Below are positions 15,853 to 24,760 of a stretch of DNA of 64,000 nt, piece after piece. Source of the stretch: a bacterium (GTDB lineage: Bacteria > Armatimonadota > Zipacnadia > Zipacnadales > Zipacnadaceae); assembly GCA_030615605.1 (NCBI GenBank), contig JAUWYY010000002.1:62001-126000 (forward strand), written 5' to 3'. Made by a program: the position numbers and the translations under genes. Each line of letters opens with the position of its first letter. Positions within the stretch are counted from its first letter, which is position 1. The notes under the pieces are model-generated. The model saw only the letters and a list, made by a program, of their open reading frames with translations. It searched no databases and was not told the origin of the DNA.

Positions 15853-16032
15853 AAGTCGCCCTGCGTTGTGCGTGATGGCCAAATAGTCTCGGGCCAACAC
15901 CCAAACGGCGGGAGCCTGGGCTTTGCCGGTGGCGTGATGTCCCTTTGGGAGAACGCAAAGCTGGCAAGAGGGCACCCACTTGAATATTGGGTTCGAAGAC
16001 TGGCGGTCACACGGCTCCGGCGGGGCGCTTCT
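15853..16032 (+). ncRNA. ssrS: 6S-like RNA
   Basis: A stretch of about 180 bases between a consensus promoter and rarA with no credible gene. The ends pair: CGCCCTGC at 15857-15864 with GCGGGGCG at 16020-16027, and further in GTGATGGCC with GGCGGTCAC (one mismatch). This leaves the long imperfect rod with a large internal bubble that is typical of 6S RNA. The 3' half contains a CACTTGAATATTGGGTTCGAAG element that resembles the corresponding part of E. coli 6S RNA (a CACC-TTGAA...GGTTCAAG hairpin). Size and position next to a rarA-type gene also fit; I recall such linkage in Firmicutes. 6S RNA binds sigma-70 holoenzyme and represses transcription in stationary phase. A covariance-model search would decide. 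Confidence 0.68.
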
Positions 16033-16073
16033 CTTTCTTACTGCGACCAGCGCCCTCAACAGGGAACTGTCTA

Positions 16074-17426
16074 ATGGACCTGTTCGACCAGGCCAGTAAT
16101 GGTGCGCACATGCCTCTGGCAGCGCGTATGCGCCCCCAACGCCTCGAGCAGATGGTCGGCCAGCAGCACCTGCTCAGTCCCAGCTCACTGCTGCGCCGGG
16201 CTATTGAAGCTGACAGTCTTCCTTCGATTATCCTCCAAGGACCCGCCGGTAGTGGCAAGACCACTCTGGCTCGCATTATAGCGGGCCATACGCGGCGCCA
16301 TTTCGTGGCTCTCTCAGGCGTATCTGCAACTGTCAGTGACTTCCGGCAAGCCGGCGAGCAGGCCCGCCAGCGGCTGAAGCTCCACGACCGGGGGACTATC
16401 GTTTTCCTCGACGAAATCCACCGCCTCTCCCGGACCCAGCAAGATGCCCTGCTGCCCTTTGTCGAAGAAGGCCTGTTCACTCTCATTGGCAGCACCACCG
16501 AAAATCCCTACTACACACTCACTACGCCCCTGCAATCACGATGTCAGATATTCGTGCTGGAGCCGTTATCGCCCGATGACATTGAGGTGCTGCTGCGCCG
16601 AGCGCTCAGCGACGAGCAGCGCGGGCTGGGCAAGCTGGCAGTTGAACTACCAAAGCAGGCCCTGCAACATCTTGCCGAAAACGCCGGCGGCGACGCCCGC
16701 GCAGCGCTCAACGCCCTGGAGATGGCAACACTAGTCACAAAGCCTGATGACAGTGGCACGCGCCGCGTAAGCCTGGCGGCTGTTGAGGATGCCCTCCAGC
16801 AGCCGGTGTTGAAATATGATCGGGCCGGCGATGAGCACTACGATACCATCTCTGCCTTCATCAAGAGCATTCGGGGTTCAGACCCCGATGCGGCCATTTA
16901 CTGGTTGGCCAAAATGCTGGAGGCCGGCGAGGATCCCCGTTTTATCGCCCGGCGCCTGATTATTGCGGCCGCCGAAGACATCGGTCTGGCCGACCCCACC
17001 GGCCTGCGGGTTGCCATGGCCACGGCAGATGCAGTAGAATACGTAGGCATGCCCGAGGCACAGATACCGCTGGCGGTGGCGACGATTCACCTGGCCGTTG
17101 CTCCCAAGAGCAACTCGGCCTATAAGGCAATCGCTGCTGCCCGCAAGGACGCGCGTGAAGAAGGCGGAGCCACAGTGCCGGGGCATCTAGCTGGCGGGGC
17201 CCGACCCGGTGATGACAAACAGGGCAACAAATACCTGTACCCGCACGACTATCCGCACCACTGGGTCGAGCAGAGCTATCTGCCCGCCAATCTGGCTGAT
17301 CGTTGCTATTACCAGCCCAAGGACAATCCGCGTGAGCAGCGCATAAAGGAGTTTTTGCAAATCCTGCGCAGTTCCAGAGCAACTGACCAGACCACCACAA
17401 AGGATGATAAACATGGAGATGCGTAG
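16074..17426 (+). CDS. rarA: replication-associated recombination protein A (AAA+ ATPase)
   Basis: A 450-residue AAA+ clamp-loader-like ATPase (RarA/MgsA) acting at stalled replication forks. Walker A is GPAGSGKT at residues 56-63, Walker B is FLDEIH at 111-116, and sensor 1 lies in LIGSTTENP. The C-terminal tetramerisation domain contains DAAIYWLAKMLEAGEDPRFIARR (seen in parts) and YLYPHDYPHHWVEQSYLP at the end. The ATG at 16074 has AGGGA nine bases upstream; the frame is open further upstream but that lies inside the 6S-like RNA. Its 3' end overlaps the STAS gene. Confidence 0.96.
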   Translation: MDLFDQASNGAHMPLAARMRPQRLEQMVGQQHLLSPSSLLRRAIEADSLPSIILQGPAGSGKTTLARIIAGHTRRHFVALSGVSATVSDFRQAGEQARQRLKLHDRGTIVFLDEIHRLSRTQQDALLPFVEEGLFTLIGSTTENPYYTLTTPLQSRCQIFVLEPLSPDDIEVLLRRALSDEQRGLGKLAVELPKQALQHLAENAGGDARAALNALEMATLVTKPDDSGTRRVSLAAVEDALQQPVLKYDRAGDEHYDTISAFIKSIRGSDPDAAIYWLAKMLEAGEDPRFIARRLIIAAAEDIGLADPTGLRVAMATADAVEYVGMPEAQIPLAVATIHLAVAPKSNSAYKAIAAARKDAREEGGATVPGHLAGGARPGDDKQGNKYLYPHDYPHHWVEQSYLPANLADRCYYQPKDNPREQRIKEFLQILRSSRATDQTTTKDDKHGDA

Positions 17427-17793
17427 CTGCGTTGAGGACGACTGGCTGATGGTATTTCATCTGCAGGGCGAGATCGATGCTCAAACCGGCCCAGAGTTCC
17501 GCGAAGCGCTCGAGCAGGCACGCACAGAGGGGCAGCGCTGGTTTCTGATTGATCTGCTGAAAACTGAATACTTGGACAGCGTCGCACTGGGCATACTATT
17601 GGGCACAGCCAAGGAGACATCCAAGGTCGGGGGGAGGCTGGCGGTGGCCTGCAACCGGCCCAATCTCGTCAAGCTCTTCGAGCTTGCCGGCGTCAAAGAA
17701 CTGCTCAACGTGCAGGAGACTCCCGCAGCAGCGCGCAGTCTTCTGGAGCAAGCCCACCAGACCGCTGGCCAGTCCCAGGACGGAGGCGAATGA
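17413..17793 (+). CDS. anti-sigma factor antagonist, STAS domain (SpoIIAA/RsbV-like)
   Basis: A 126-residue single STAS domain. GEIDAQTGPEFREAL and LDSVALGILLG are the two key motifs; the second contains the serine that the cognate kinase phosphorylates in SpoIIAA/RsbV. The usual D-S-S/T-G-L here is D-S-V-A-L, so the serine is kept but the residues after it have changed. I chose the ATG at 17413 because AGGA lies 8-9 bases before it. It overlaps rarA by 14 bases and the kinase gene by 4 bases, so the three genes after rarA are coupled. Unphosphorylated, it would bind the kinase and free the sigma factor. Confidence 0.88.
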   Translation: MEMRSCVEDDWLMVFHLQGEIDAQTGPEFREALEQARTEGQRWFLIDLLKTEYLDSVALGILLGTAKETSKVGGRLAVACNRPNLVKLFELAGVKELLNVQETPAAARSLLEQAHQTAGQSQDGGE

Positions 17794-18233
17794 GCATGGC
17801 AAAGGCAGAGACTGAGACTGTAGAACTGCAGATTCCCTGCGACCCGAAGTACATCGCGGTGGCCCGGCTGGTGGTAGCGGGCGTGGGAGCGCGCAGTGGG
17901 CTGAACGTTGACGACATTGACGACCTTAAGGTAGCGGTCTCCGAGGCGTGCACAAATGTCATTGACCACGCCTTCCCAGATCCGGAAAAGACCAAACAAT
18001 CAACTGCCATCTCGCTGCGGTTTACTCCCCGCGAGAAGGGCTTGCAGGTTGAGGTCGAAGACTATGGCGTGGGATTTGATCCCGACGACTTACCCAAACC
18101 TGAACTAGACGAGCTTTCGGCGAATGGGGGACTGGGTCTGTATCTGATTAGCCAGCTCACTGACGAGGTCGACATCCAGAGTGCTCCGGACAGCGGCACC
18201 AAAGTGATAATGATCAAGCGTGTGACGGAGTAG
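17790..18233 (+). CDS. anti-sigma factor serine kinase (SpoIIAB/RsbW-like)
   Basis: A 147-residue HATPase_c protein. The N box is in SEACTNVIDHAF near residue 53, the G1 box is DYGVGFDPDDL near 91 and the G2 region is NGGLGLYLISQLTDEV near 114. It would bind the sigma factor encoded next and phosphorylate the STAS protein. It overlaps the STAS stop by 4 bases (ATGA) and ends 5 bases before the sigma gene, a classic partner-switch operon. Confidence 0.92.
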   Translation: MSMAKAETETVELQIPCDPKYIAVARLVVAGVGARSGLNVDDIDDLKVAVSEACTNVIDHAFPDPEKTKQSTAISLRFTPREKGLQVEVEDYGVGFDPDDLPKPELDELSANGGLGLYLISQLTDEVDIQSAPDSGTKVIMIKRVTE

Positions 18234-18238
18234 CCTTT

Positions 18239-18991
18239 ATGGAGTCTCGCTGGGATGACATGCCAACTAATGAACTGTTCGCCGAGCTGCGCGAGACGGA
18301 CAATCTCCAGCTCCGCGATTATCTGATCAAGCGCCACGAGGGGCTGGTCAGGCATGTTGGCAAGGCATATCAGGAAAGCGCTGAGTCCTACGAAGATATT
18401 CTGGCCGTGGGGCGGGAGGGGCTGATCAACGCAGTTGACCGCTTTGACCCCAACCACGGCACCAAGTTCGCCACCTTTGCAGTGCCCACTATCCGCGGCG
18501 AGATTCAACGCTATTTCCGCGACCATACGTGGGGCATTCATGTTCCGCGTCGTATTCAAGAGCTTAGCGCCATGGCGCGGCAGGTGCGCGAGCAGATGAC
18601 CCAACTGGAGGGCCGTCCGCCGTCGTATGCAGACCTCGCCCAGAAGCTGAGCGTCTCGGAAGAGGAGCTCATCGAGGCCGTGGAAGTCGGCCGACAGTAC
18701 GATCTGGTAAGCCTGGATGCAGGCACTGGTCAAGCCTCAGAAGAAGCTCCCAGCTATCTGGACCAGGCTGGCGAAGATGATGAACAGATCGAGCGGTTGG
18801 CCGATCAGGATGAGCTATTCTCGGCAATCAAGCAACTACCCGCCCGACAGCAAGTTATCTTAGTGTTGCGCTTTTATCGGGAGCTTTCCCAGCAGGAGGT
18901 CGCCCGGCGTCTGGGCATCTCGCAGATGCATGTCTCGCGCCTCCAACACAAAGCCACCGACCAACTCAAAGAGATACTACGGAAAAGTTGA
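18239..18991 (+). CDS. RNA polymerase sigma factor, SigB/SigF/SigG group
   Basis: A 250-residue group 3 sigma-70 factor. Region 2 is seen in YEDILAVGREGLINAVDRFDP and KFATFAVPTIRGEIQRYFRD; region 3 follows with WGIHVPRRIQELS; region 4 has LPARQQVILVLRFYRELSQQ and a helix-turn-helix in EVARRLGISQMHVSRLQHKA. It is controlled by the two upstream proteins. The group runs general stress or sporulation programmes; which one applies here is unknown. alaS follows after 93 bases. Confidence 0.93.
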   Translation: MESRWDDMPTNELFAELRETDNLQLRDYLIKRHEGLVRHVGKAYQESAESYEDILAVGREGLINAVDRFDPNHGTKFATFAVPTIRGEIQRYFRDHTWGIHVPRRIQELSAMARQVREQMTQLEGRPPSYADLAQKLSVSEEELIEAVEVGRQYDLVSLDAGTGQASEEAPSYLDQAGEDDEQIERLADQDELFSAIKQLPARQQVILVLRFYRELSQQEVARRLGISQMHVSRLQHKATDQLKEILRKS

Positions 18992-19084
18992 TCCTGACAT
19001 GCTCCTGGCAAGCAGCTTACTCCGCTACACTCCTATACGTAAACAATCAGCAAGGCCCACGAAACGAGCAGGACGAGATTGGTG

Positions 19085-21736
19085 ATGACGACTCAGCAGC
19101 TACGAGAGCTATTTCTGGATTTCTTCGAAGAGCGCGGCCATCTAGTGCAGCCCAGCGCGCCGCTGCTGGTGCACGACGATCCCACCACTTTCTTCACCAT
19201 CGCTGGCATGCAGCCGTATATGGCTGCGTTTCGTGGCGAAGAAGAGCCACCTGCCCCCCGGGTCGTTAGTATCCAGAAAATCACCCGCGCCGGCGATATC
19301 GAACTCGTCGGCTACCAGAACCGCTATCTCACCTTCTTTGAAATGCCGGGTAACTTCTCGTTCGGCGACTATTTCAAGAAAGGTGCCATCGAGCTGGCCT
19401 GGGAATTTGTCACCGAGGTGCTTCAACTCCCGCTCGAGCGGCTATGGTTCACCGTATTCACGGACGACGACGAGGCTGAAGAGGTCTGGCACAACCACAT
19501 CGGTATTCCCATGGAGCGGCTGCGCCGAATCGGCCGGGAGGATAACTGGTGGCCAAAGGTCCGCTGGAAAGGACCCTGTGGGCCGTGCTCGGAGATATTC
19601 TACGACCTGGGCGAGGAGCGGGGCTGTCGCGGCGGCTGCGAAGTGGGCTGTGACAAGTGCGAGCGCTACCTGGAGCTGTGGAACCTGGTCTTCCAGATGT
19701 ACACGGAAGCCGAAGACGGCACACTCACGCCGCTGCCTCAACCTGGTATTGACACCGGCATGGGGCTCGAGCGGGTGGCGATGGTAATGCAGGACAAGCG
19801 CTTTACCGCCGAAACTGACGAACTGTATCACATCCTAATTGCCAGCCTCCAGCAGATTAACCAGTTCCGCGACCAGCCCTATGAATATGGCCAAGACGAG
19901 GTGACTGACGTCGGCCTGCGCGTTATCGCTGACCACCTGCGCGCCACCGCCTTCCTGATGGCCGATGGGGTCGCGCCGAGCAACGAAGGTCCCGGATACG
20001 TGTTGCGCCGCCTCATCCGCCGAGCTTACCGCTTCGGGCAGCGGGCTCGCGCCGAGGGGCCGTTCCTCCATCAAGCCCTGCCTGCGGTGGCGAAGGCTAT
20101 GGGTGACGCTTATCTGGAGCTCACCACCAACATAGACTACCAGCAGAAAATCGTTCAAGCCGAAGAAGAGCGCTTCGCCTCCACGTTGGCGCAGGGGATT
20201 GAGCTCTTTGAGGAGATTGCCGAGCAAGTCCTCGGCAGAGGCGAAACGGTCATCCCCGGCGAGGATGCTTTTCGCCTGCATGACACCCACGGCCTCACCA
20301 TTGACATCGTCCGCGACCTCGCTGCCGAAAAAGGCCTGACCGTGGATGAGGCCGGCTTTGAGGAGGCTATGGAGCGGCAGCGCGAACGCTCGCGCGGTGA
20401 GCGTGTAGGCCTTCAACTCAGCGGCGGCGCTGTAACCACATTCCTGCCCAAGAGCGACTTTGAGGGATATGAGAGCGTTGAGGCAGAAGGATGTGAGGTG
20501 AAGGCCCTGCACTATGAGGGGAGGGATGTAGAAACACTACACAGCGGCCAGGAGGGGACTGTAATCCTCAATCGTACCCCGTTCTACGCCGAGCGCGGTG
20601 GCCAACTAGGCGACACGGGAGTAATCGAGGGCCCCAAGGGGCAATTTCGGGTTAGCAATACGGTTCCTCAAGCGAACAGCATATTACACTTAGGCACCGT
20701 GACCGAGGGCGAGATCAATCAAGACGATGCGGTTACTGCCGAGGTGGATACGGAACGTCGTAACGCCATCCGCCGTCATCACACCGCCACTCACCTGCTG
20801 CAGGCAGCCTTGCGCAAGTTCTTAGGTGACCACATTCGTCAGTCGGGATCACTGGTCGCCCCCGACCACCTGCGCTTTGACTTTACTCATCATGAGGCGG
20901 TAAGCGCTGATATACTGGAAAAAGTCGAGGAGCAGGTCAATGCGTGGATTATGGCCGACCTGCGGGTGAATGACACCGAAAAGCCACTGGAGGAAGCCAA
21001 GGCCGAGGGCATAATCGCGGTGTTTGGCGAGAAATACGGCGGGATAGTGCGGGTTGTGCAGGTGGGCGACATCAGCGCCGAACTGTGCGGCGGCACCCAC
21101 TGCGCACGCACCGGCGAGATCGGTTCGCTGCGCATAACCAGCGAAAGCAGCGTGGCCGCCGGCATCCGCCGTATCGAGGCAGTCGTCGGCGCGGCCGCAC
21201 TGCAGCGGGCTCGTACATTGGAAGCCGCGCTTGCCGAGGCAGCTCAGCAGCTCAGCACCACCCCCGAAGAGCTTCCCGCACGGCTGGCAGCACTTCAAGA
21301 CCAGATCTCCGAGCTAAAGAAGCAGGTGCAACAGACCCGGCAGATGCAAGCAACCACCAGCATCACCGATATTCTGGAGAAGGCCGTGACGATCGGCCCC
21401 GTGCGCCTGATCACCGCCCGGATTGAGGGAGCCGACGAAGAAACATTGGGCACAGTTGCCGATCAACTCACCGGTCAAGCAAAAAACAGCGTTGTCTGTC
21501 TGGCAGGAACTCAGGACGACGACGCAATTCTCATAACCAAACTGGGCGAGGAAGCACTGGATCACGGCTTGCAGGCCGGTAAGATAATGACACAGATGGC
21601 GCAACTGGCCGGCGGGGGGGGAGGCGGCGGCGCGAACTTCGCCCGCGGCGGGGGCAAAGCCAGCAAGATTGATGAGGCATTCTCCGAGCTACGCCGCTGG
21701 TTCGAAAATCTGATCACCGGTGAGGATTCTGAATGA
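19085..21736 (+). CDS. alaS: alanyl-tRNA synthetase
   Basis: An 883-residue enzyme with all AlaRS parts: a class II catalytic core (RELFLDFFEERGHLVQPS, GNFSFGDYFK, WNLVFQMY, DTGMGLERVAMVMQ), the tRNA-recognition helices, the editing domain with HHTATHLLQAALR and CGGTHCARTGEIG (zinc-binding His/Cys), and the C-Ala domain with a Gly-rich GGGGGGGANFARGGGKASK loop. The ATG at 19085 is used; TTG and GTG codons directly before it are in frame. It overlaps ruvX by 4 bases. Confidence 0.97.
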   Translation: MTTQQLRELFLDFFEERGHLVQPSAPLLVHDDPTTFFTIAGMQPYMAAFRGEEEPPAPRVVSIQKITRAGDIELVGYQNRYLTFFEMPGNFSFGDYFKKGAIELAWEFVTEVLQLPLERLWFTVFTDDDEAEEVWHNHIGIPMERLRRIGREDNWWPKVRWKGPCGPCSEIFYDLGEERGCRGGCEVGCDKCERYLELWNLVFQMYTEAEDGTLTPLPQPGIDTGMGLERVAMVMQDKRFTAETDELYHILIASLQQINQFRDQPYEYGQDEVTDVGLRVIADHLRATAFLMADGVAPSNEGPGYVLRRLIRRAYRFGQRARAEGPFLHQALPAVAKAMGDAYLELTTNIDYQQKIVQAEEERFASTLAQGIELFEEIAEQVLGRGETVIPGEDAFRLHDTHGLTIDIVRDLAAEKGLTVDEAGFEEAMERQRERSRGERVGLQLSGGAVTTFLPKSDFEGYESVEAEGCEVKALHYEGRDVETLHSGQEGTVILNRTPFYAERGGQLGDTGVIEGPKGQFRVSNTVPQANSILHLGTVTEGEINQDDAVTAEVDTERRNAIRRHHTATHLLQAALRKFLGDHIRQSGSLVAPDHLRFDFTHHEAVSADILEKVEEQVNAWIMADLRVNDTEKPLEEAKAEGIIAVFGEKYGGIVRVVQVGDISAELCGGTHCARTGEIGSLRITSESSVAAGIRRIEAVVGAAALQRARTLEAALAEAAQQLSTTPEELPARLAALQDQISELKKQVQQTRQMQATTSITDILEKAVTIGPVRLITARIEGADEETLGTVADQLTGQAKNSVVCLAGTQDDDAILITKLGEEALDHGLQAGKIMTQMAQLAGGGGGGGANFARGGGKASKIDEAFSELRRWFENLITGEDSE

Positions 21737-22161
21737 AAACAATCGGGCTGGACCTGGGCGAGAAACGAATCGGGGTGGCGGCAAGCGATGAGAGCGGGCG
21801 GATTGCCCTGCCAACAGCGACTATCTCCGGTGACCAGCCCGCCTGCGAGATAATAGCTGACATACTGAATCTGGCCGACCAGCACGAAGCTGAGAGAATC
21901 GTGATAGGAATGCCGACCAGTCTGAGCGGCGAGGCTGGCCCTGCTGCTCAGAAGACTGCCCAGTTCGCCCGTGCTCTGGCTGCTGAGACCAACCTTCAGG
22001 TCATCACCTGGGATGAACGCTTGACGACGGCGCTTGCCGAAAAGGCGATGATTAGTGCCAATGTCAGGCGCCGCCAGCGCCGCCAGAAGATTGATAAGGT
22101 GGCTGCCGCCCTGATTCTGCAAAATTATCTGGACACACACGCCGATGAGCAGACCAATTGA
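21733..22161 (+). CDS. ruvX: Holliday junction resolvase-like RuvX/YqgF
   Basis: A 142-residue RNase H-fold protein involved in pre-16S rRNA processing in E. coli. It starts TIGLDLGEKRIGVAASD (first catalytic Asp), has IVIGMPTSLSGEAGP in the middle and WDERLTTALAEKAM with the second acidic residue, and ends with KIDKVAAALILQNYLD. The start overlaps the alaS stop by 4 bases; the end overlaps mltG by 17. Confidence 0.95.
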   Translation: MKTIGLDLGEKRIGVAASDESGRIALPTATISGDQPACEIIADILNLADQHEAERIVIGMPTSLSGEAGPAAQKTAQFARALAAETNLQVITWDERLTTALAEKAMISANVRRRQRRQKIDKVAAALILQNYLDTHADEQTN

Positions 22162-23203
22162 GCAGCGGGGCAGGAGGCCGATGCGCCAGCACACACTTGC
22201 CCTGATATTGCTTGCAGCCCTGATCGTGCTCGGCGGTGCCGGGGCGTATATGTGGAGTCTGGGCCCGGTCGCGGCTGGTCAGAACACAGCAAAATCCATC
22301 ATTCGCGTTGAGCCAGGAGCCAGTCTGAGCGATATCGCTGCCCTACTGAAAACTCACGATTGCCTGCGCTCAGTGTTAGCCTTCAAGCTGCACGCCATAG
22401 TGACGGGCCAGGCGTCTGAACTAAAGAGCGGGACCTATGAAGTTTCGTCAGCGATGTCTGCGCCGCAGTTGATTCGTATGGTCGCTCAAGGCCAGCAGGC
22501 CACCGCGACAGTGACGATACCCGAGGGATTCACTCTTGCCCAGATTGCCCAGAGGCTGGCAGAAGCAGGCCTGGCTGACGCGCAACAGTTCCGGGCAGCC
22601 GCCACTGCTCAGACGGTTGAAGATATATTGCAGGTGAAGTTGCCCGAGGAGGTGCACAGCGCTGAGGGCTATCTATTTCCAGAAACATACCGCTTTACGT
22701 TGGGTACCGCGCCGGAGAAGATCATCGCGGAGATGATCGGCGAGTTTGAGAAACGTTTCATCACCCAGCTCTGGGAGCCATTGCCACCAGAGCAGCGGTG
22801 GGGTAATCTTCACGAGATAGTCACGCTGGCTTCGTTGGTAGAAGAGGAGGCGCAGATCGAATCCGAGCGGGCGCTGATTGCTGGCGTGCTGAAGAATCGC
22901 CTCCAGCGGGGGATGCGCCTGGAGTGTGACGCCACGGTGCAATACGCACTGGGCAAACACCGCACCCGGCTTACATATTCTGACTTACGGATTGACTCGC
23001 CCTACAATACATATCGCTATGCCGGTCTGCCGCCGGGGCCAATATCGAATCCCGGTTTGGACTGCCTGCGGGCCGCACTCAAACCGGCGCACACCGAATA
23101 CCTATTTTATGTCGCGCGCGGCGACGGCAGCCACATCTTCTCTCGCACCTACCAGGAGCATCTGGCGGCCATCCGCCAGGTGCGCGAGCAATCGGAGAGG
23201 TAG
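22145..23203 (+). CDS. mltG: endolytic peptidoglycan transglycosylase MltG
   Basis: A 352-residue YceG/MltG protein anchored by one N-terminal transmembrane helix (residues about 17-40). It has a LysM-like region, then EGYLFPETYRF, the catalytic glutamate in ASLVEEEAQIESER and the ending NTYRYAGLPPGPISNPG. MltG cuts nascent glycan strands and limits their length. An alternative ATG at 22181 lies only three bases from a strong AGGAGG, so I keep the upstream ATG, but the start is uncertain. It sits between ruvX and yqeG as in many bacteria. Confidence 0.93.
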   Translation: MSRPIEQRGRRPMRQHTLALILLAALIVLGGAGAYMWSLGPVAAGQNTAKSIIRVEPGASLSDIAALLKTHDCLRSVLAFKLHAIVTGQASELKSGTYEVSSAMSAPQLIRMVAQGQQATATVTIPEGFTLAQIAQRLAEAGLADAQQFRAAATAQTVEDILQVKLPEEVHSAEGYLFPETYRFTLGTAPEKIIAEMIGEFEKRFITQLWEPLPPEQRWGNLHEIVTLASLVEEEAQIESERALIAGVLKNRLQRGMRLECDATVQYALGKHRTRLTYSDLRIDSPYNTYRYAGLPPGPISNPGLDCLRAALKPAHTEYLFYVARGDGSHIFSRTYQEHLAAIRQVREQSER

Positions 23204-23206
23204 CCA

Positions 23207-23770
23207 GTGCTGGAAAGCTTCTGCCCTGACCAAATTACCGCCCGTCTGGAGAATATTGACCAGCAGGCCTTGCTGGATCGCGGAATCAAGGCCTTGCTCA
23301 TAGATGTGGACAATACACTGGTCAACTGGCGGGACGACGAGATACCACTTGTACGCCGCAGGTGGATCGAGCAGGCCAAAGACCGCTTTGCACCGTGCCT
23401 GCTCAGCAATACCATTACAGTGCAGAGGGTAGAACAGCTTGGTCAAAGACTGAGTCTCCCCGCAGTGGGGCGCTGGGGCTGGGGCCGCAAGCCGTTCAGT
23501 GGCGGATACCGGCAAGCACTTCAGTTGATCGGGGCCTGCCCTACCGAGACGGCCATGATCGGCGACCAGCTTCTCACCGATATTCTAGGAGCCAATCGCC
23601 TGGGAATGTACACGATAATGGTGCACACCTTAAGCGATTCCGAATTCTTCGTCACGCGCATAAACCGCTGGATAGAAGCGCTGATCCGAGCCTGGTTAGT
23701 GCGCCGGGGCCGCTGGCCGACGCTGCAACCGGCAGCAGCCCAGGAACCGGAGGCCGGCGATGAGCGTTGA
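23207..23770 (+). CDS. yqeG: YqeG family HAD-IIIA phosphatase
   Basis: A 187-residue HAD hydrolase with a GTG start. Motif I is DVDNTLV at 33-39, motif II has Ser67-Asn68 in LLSNT, motif III is Lys95 in GRKPFSGG, and motif IV is GDQLLTD at 119-125. The YqeG group is near shikimate and ribosome-assembly genes in many genomes, which agrees with aroE overlapping its 3' end by 11 bases. The C-terminal 30 residues are Arg/Trp-rich and then Ala/Glu-rich. The substrate is not known. Confidence 0.9.
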   Translation: MLESFCPDQITARLENIDQQALLDRGIKALLIDVDNTLVNWRDDEIPLVRRRWIEQAKDRFAPCLLSNTITVQRVEQLGQRLSLPAVGRWGWGRKPFSGGYRQALQLIGACPTETAMIGDQLLTDILGANRLGMYTIMVHTLSDSEFFVTRINRWIEALIRAWLVRRGRWPTLQPAAAQEPEAGDER

Positions 23771-24662
23771 CAGCTCCGTGGAGGTTGACGGCGCCAGCCA
23801 GGTGGTAGGAGTGATCGGCTGGCCAATACAGCATAGCCTCTCGCCGCCGATGCATAACGCCGCCTTCCGTGCGCTGGGCCTGAATTGGGTGTACGTCGCC
23901 TTCGCAGTGCCTCCTGACAACGTAGGGACAGCTATTGAGGGAATGCGGGCGCTGGACATCCGCGGGCTGAACGTGACTATCCCCCACAAGGCGGCAGTGG
24001 TCAGCCACCTGGACGAGATTTCGGCGACCAGCCGCCAACTCGGCGTCGTCAATACCATCGTCAATGCGGATGGACATCTGCGGGGCGACAGCACTGATGG
24101 CGCGGGCTTTATCCGCGCCCTGGCAGAAGCCGGGGAGGGGGTAACCGACAACTGCGTGGTGCTGATCGGGGCCGGCGGTTCAGGTCGCGCTGTCGCCCTG
24201 GCAGCAGCCCAGGAGCAGCCTGAAGAACTGGTTATCGTGGATCGAACTCCCCAACGGGCTGTTGAGTTAGCCAAGCTGGTTCGGGCTGCCGGCGGGCTGG
24301 AGGCGGTGCGAGCTATTGCTCCGGACAGCCCCGAAGTTGCCAGGGTTGTAAGCTCAGCTGATGTCATCATTGATGCGACGCCTGTAGGCATGTACCCACA
24401 CACCGACGTCGCCCCAGTGATCTCGCCGGAATGGCTGCGACCGTGCCAACTGGTCTGCGACTTGACCTACAACCCACGGGATACAGTTCTGCTGCAGGCC
24501 GCCCGCGAGGCAGGTGCCCGCATCCTCGACGGCACCGGTATGCTGGTCCATCAGGGCGCTATCGCCTTCGAGCAGTGGACTGGCCAGCAGGCCCCCATTG
24601 AAGTAATGCGCCTGGCGCTGCTGGAGGCGCTGGAGCGGGCCTCAGAGTTCAGTGGCGGATAG
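23760..24662 (+). CDS. aroE: shikimate dehydrogenase
   Basis: NADP-dependent reduction of 3-dehydroshikimate to shikimate. It shows HSLSPPMHNAAF (substrate site), the catalytic lysine at 77 in NVTIPHKAAV, Asp113 in GDSTDGAGF, the dinucleotide loop GAGGSG at 137-142, an NADP-type VDRTPQRA after strand 2, DATPVGMYP and DGTGMLVHQGAIAFEQWTG at the end. Its 300 residues are slightly long because of a short N-terminal extension before VVGVIGWP. Confidence 0.96.
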   Translation: MSVDSSVEVDGASQVVGVIGWPIQHSLSPPMHNAAFRALGLNWVYVAFAVPPDNVGTAIEGMRALDIRGLNVTIPHKAAVVSHLDEISATSRQLGVVNTIVNADGHLRGDSTDGAGFIRALAEAGEGVTDNCVVLIGAGGSGRAVALAAAQEQPEELVIVDRTPQRAVELAKLVRAAGGLEAVRAIAPDSPEVARVVSSADVIIDATPVGMYPHTDVAPVISPEWLRPCQLVCDLTYNPRDTVLLQAAREAGARILDGTGMLVHQGAIAFEQWTGQQAPIEVMRLALLEALERASEFSGG

Positions 24663-24760
24663 GTAGCAGCGGCGCGGATTGATCGTCTGATAATATGAAC
24701 ACGCCGAAAAATTGTGGTGCAGATGTGCTTTGCCAAGAGCTGCAGAGGGGGGAACGCATC

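Noticed and set aside
21616-21650. A run of G bases in alaS that could be a frameshift or slippage site
   Set aside because: The reading frame stays intact and the glycine-rich loop is a normal feature of the C-terminal domain of AlaRS.
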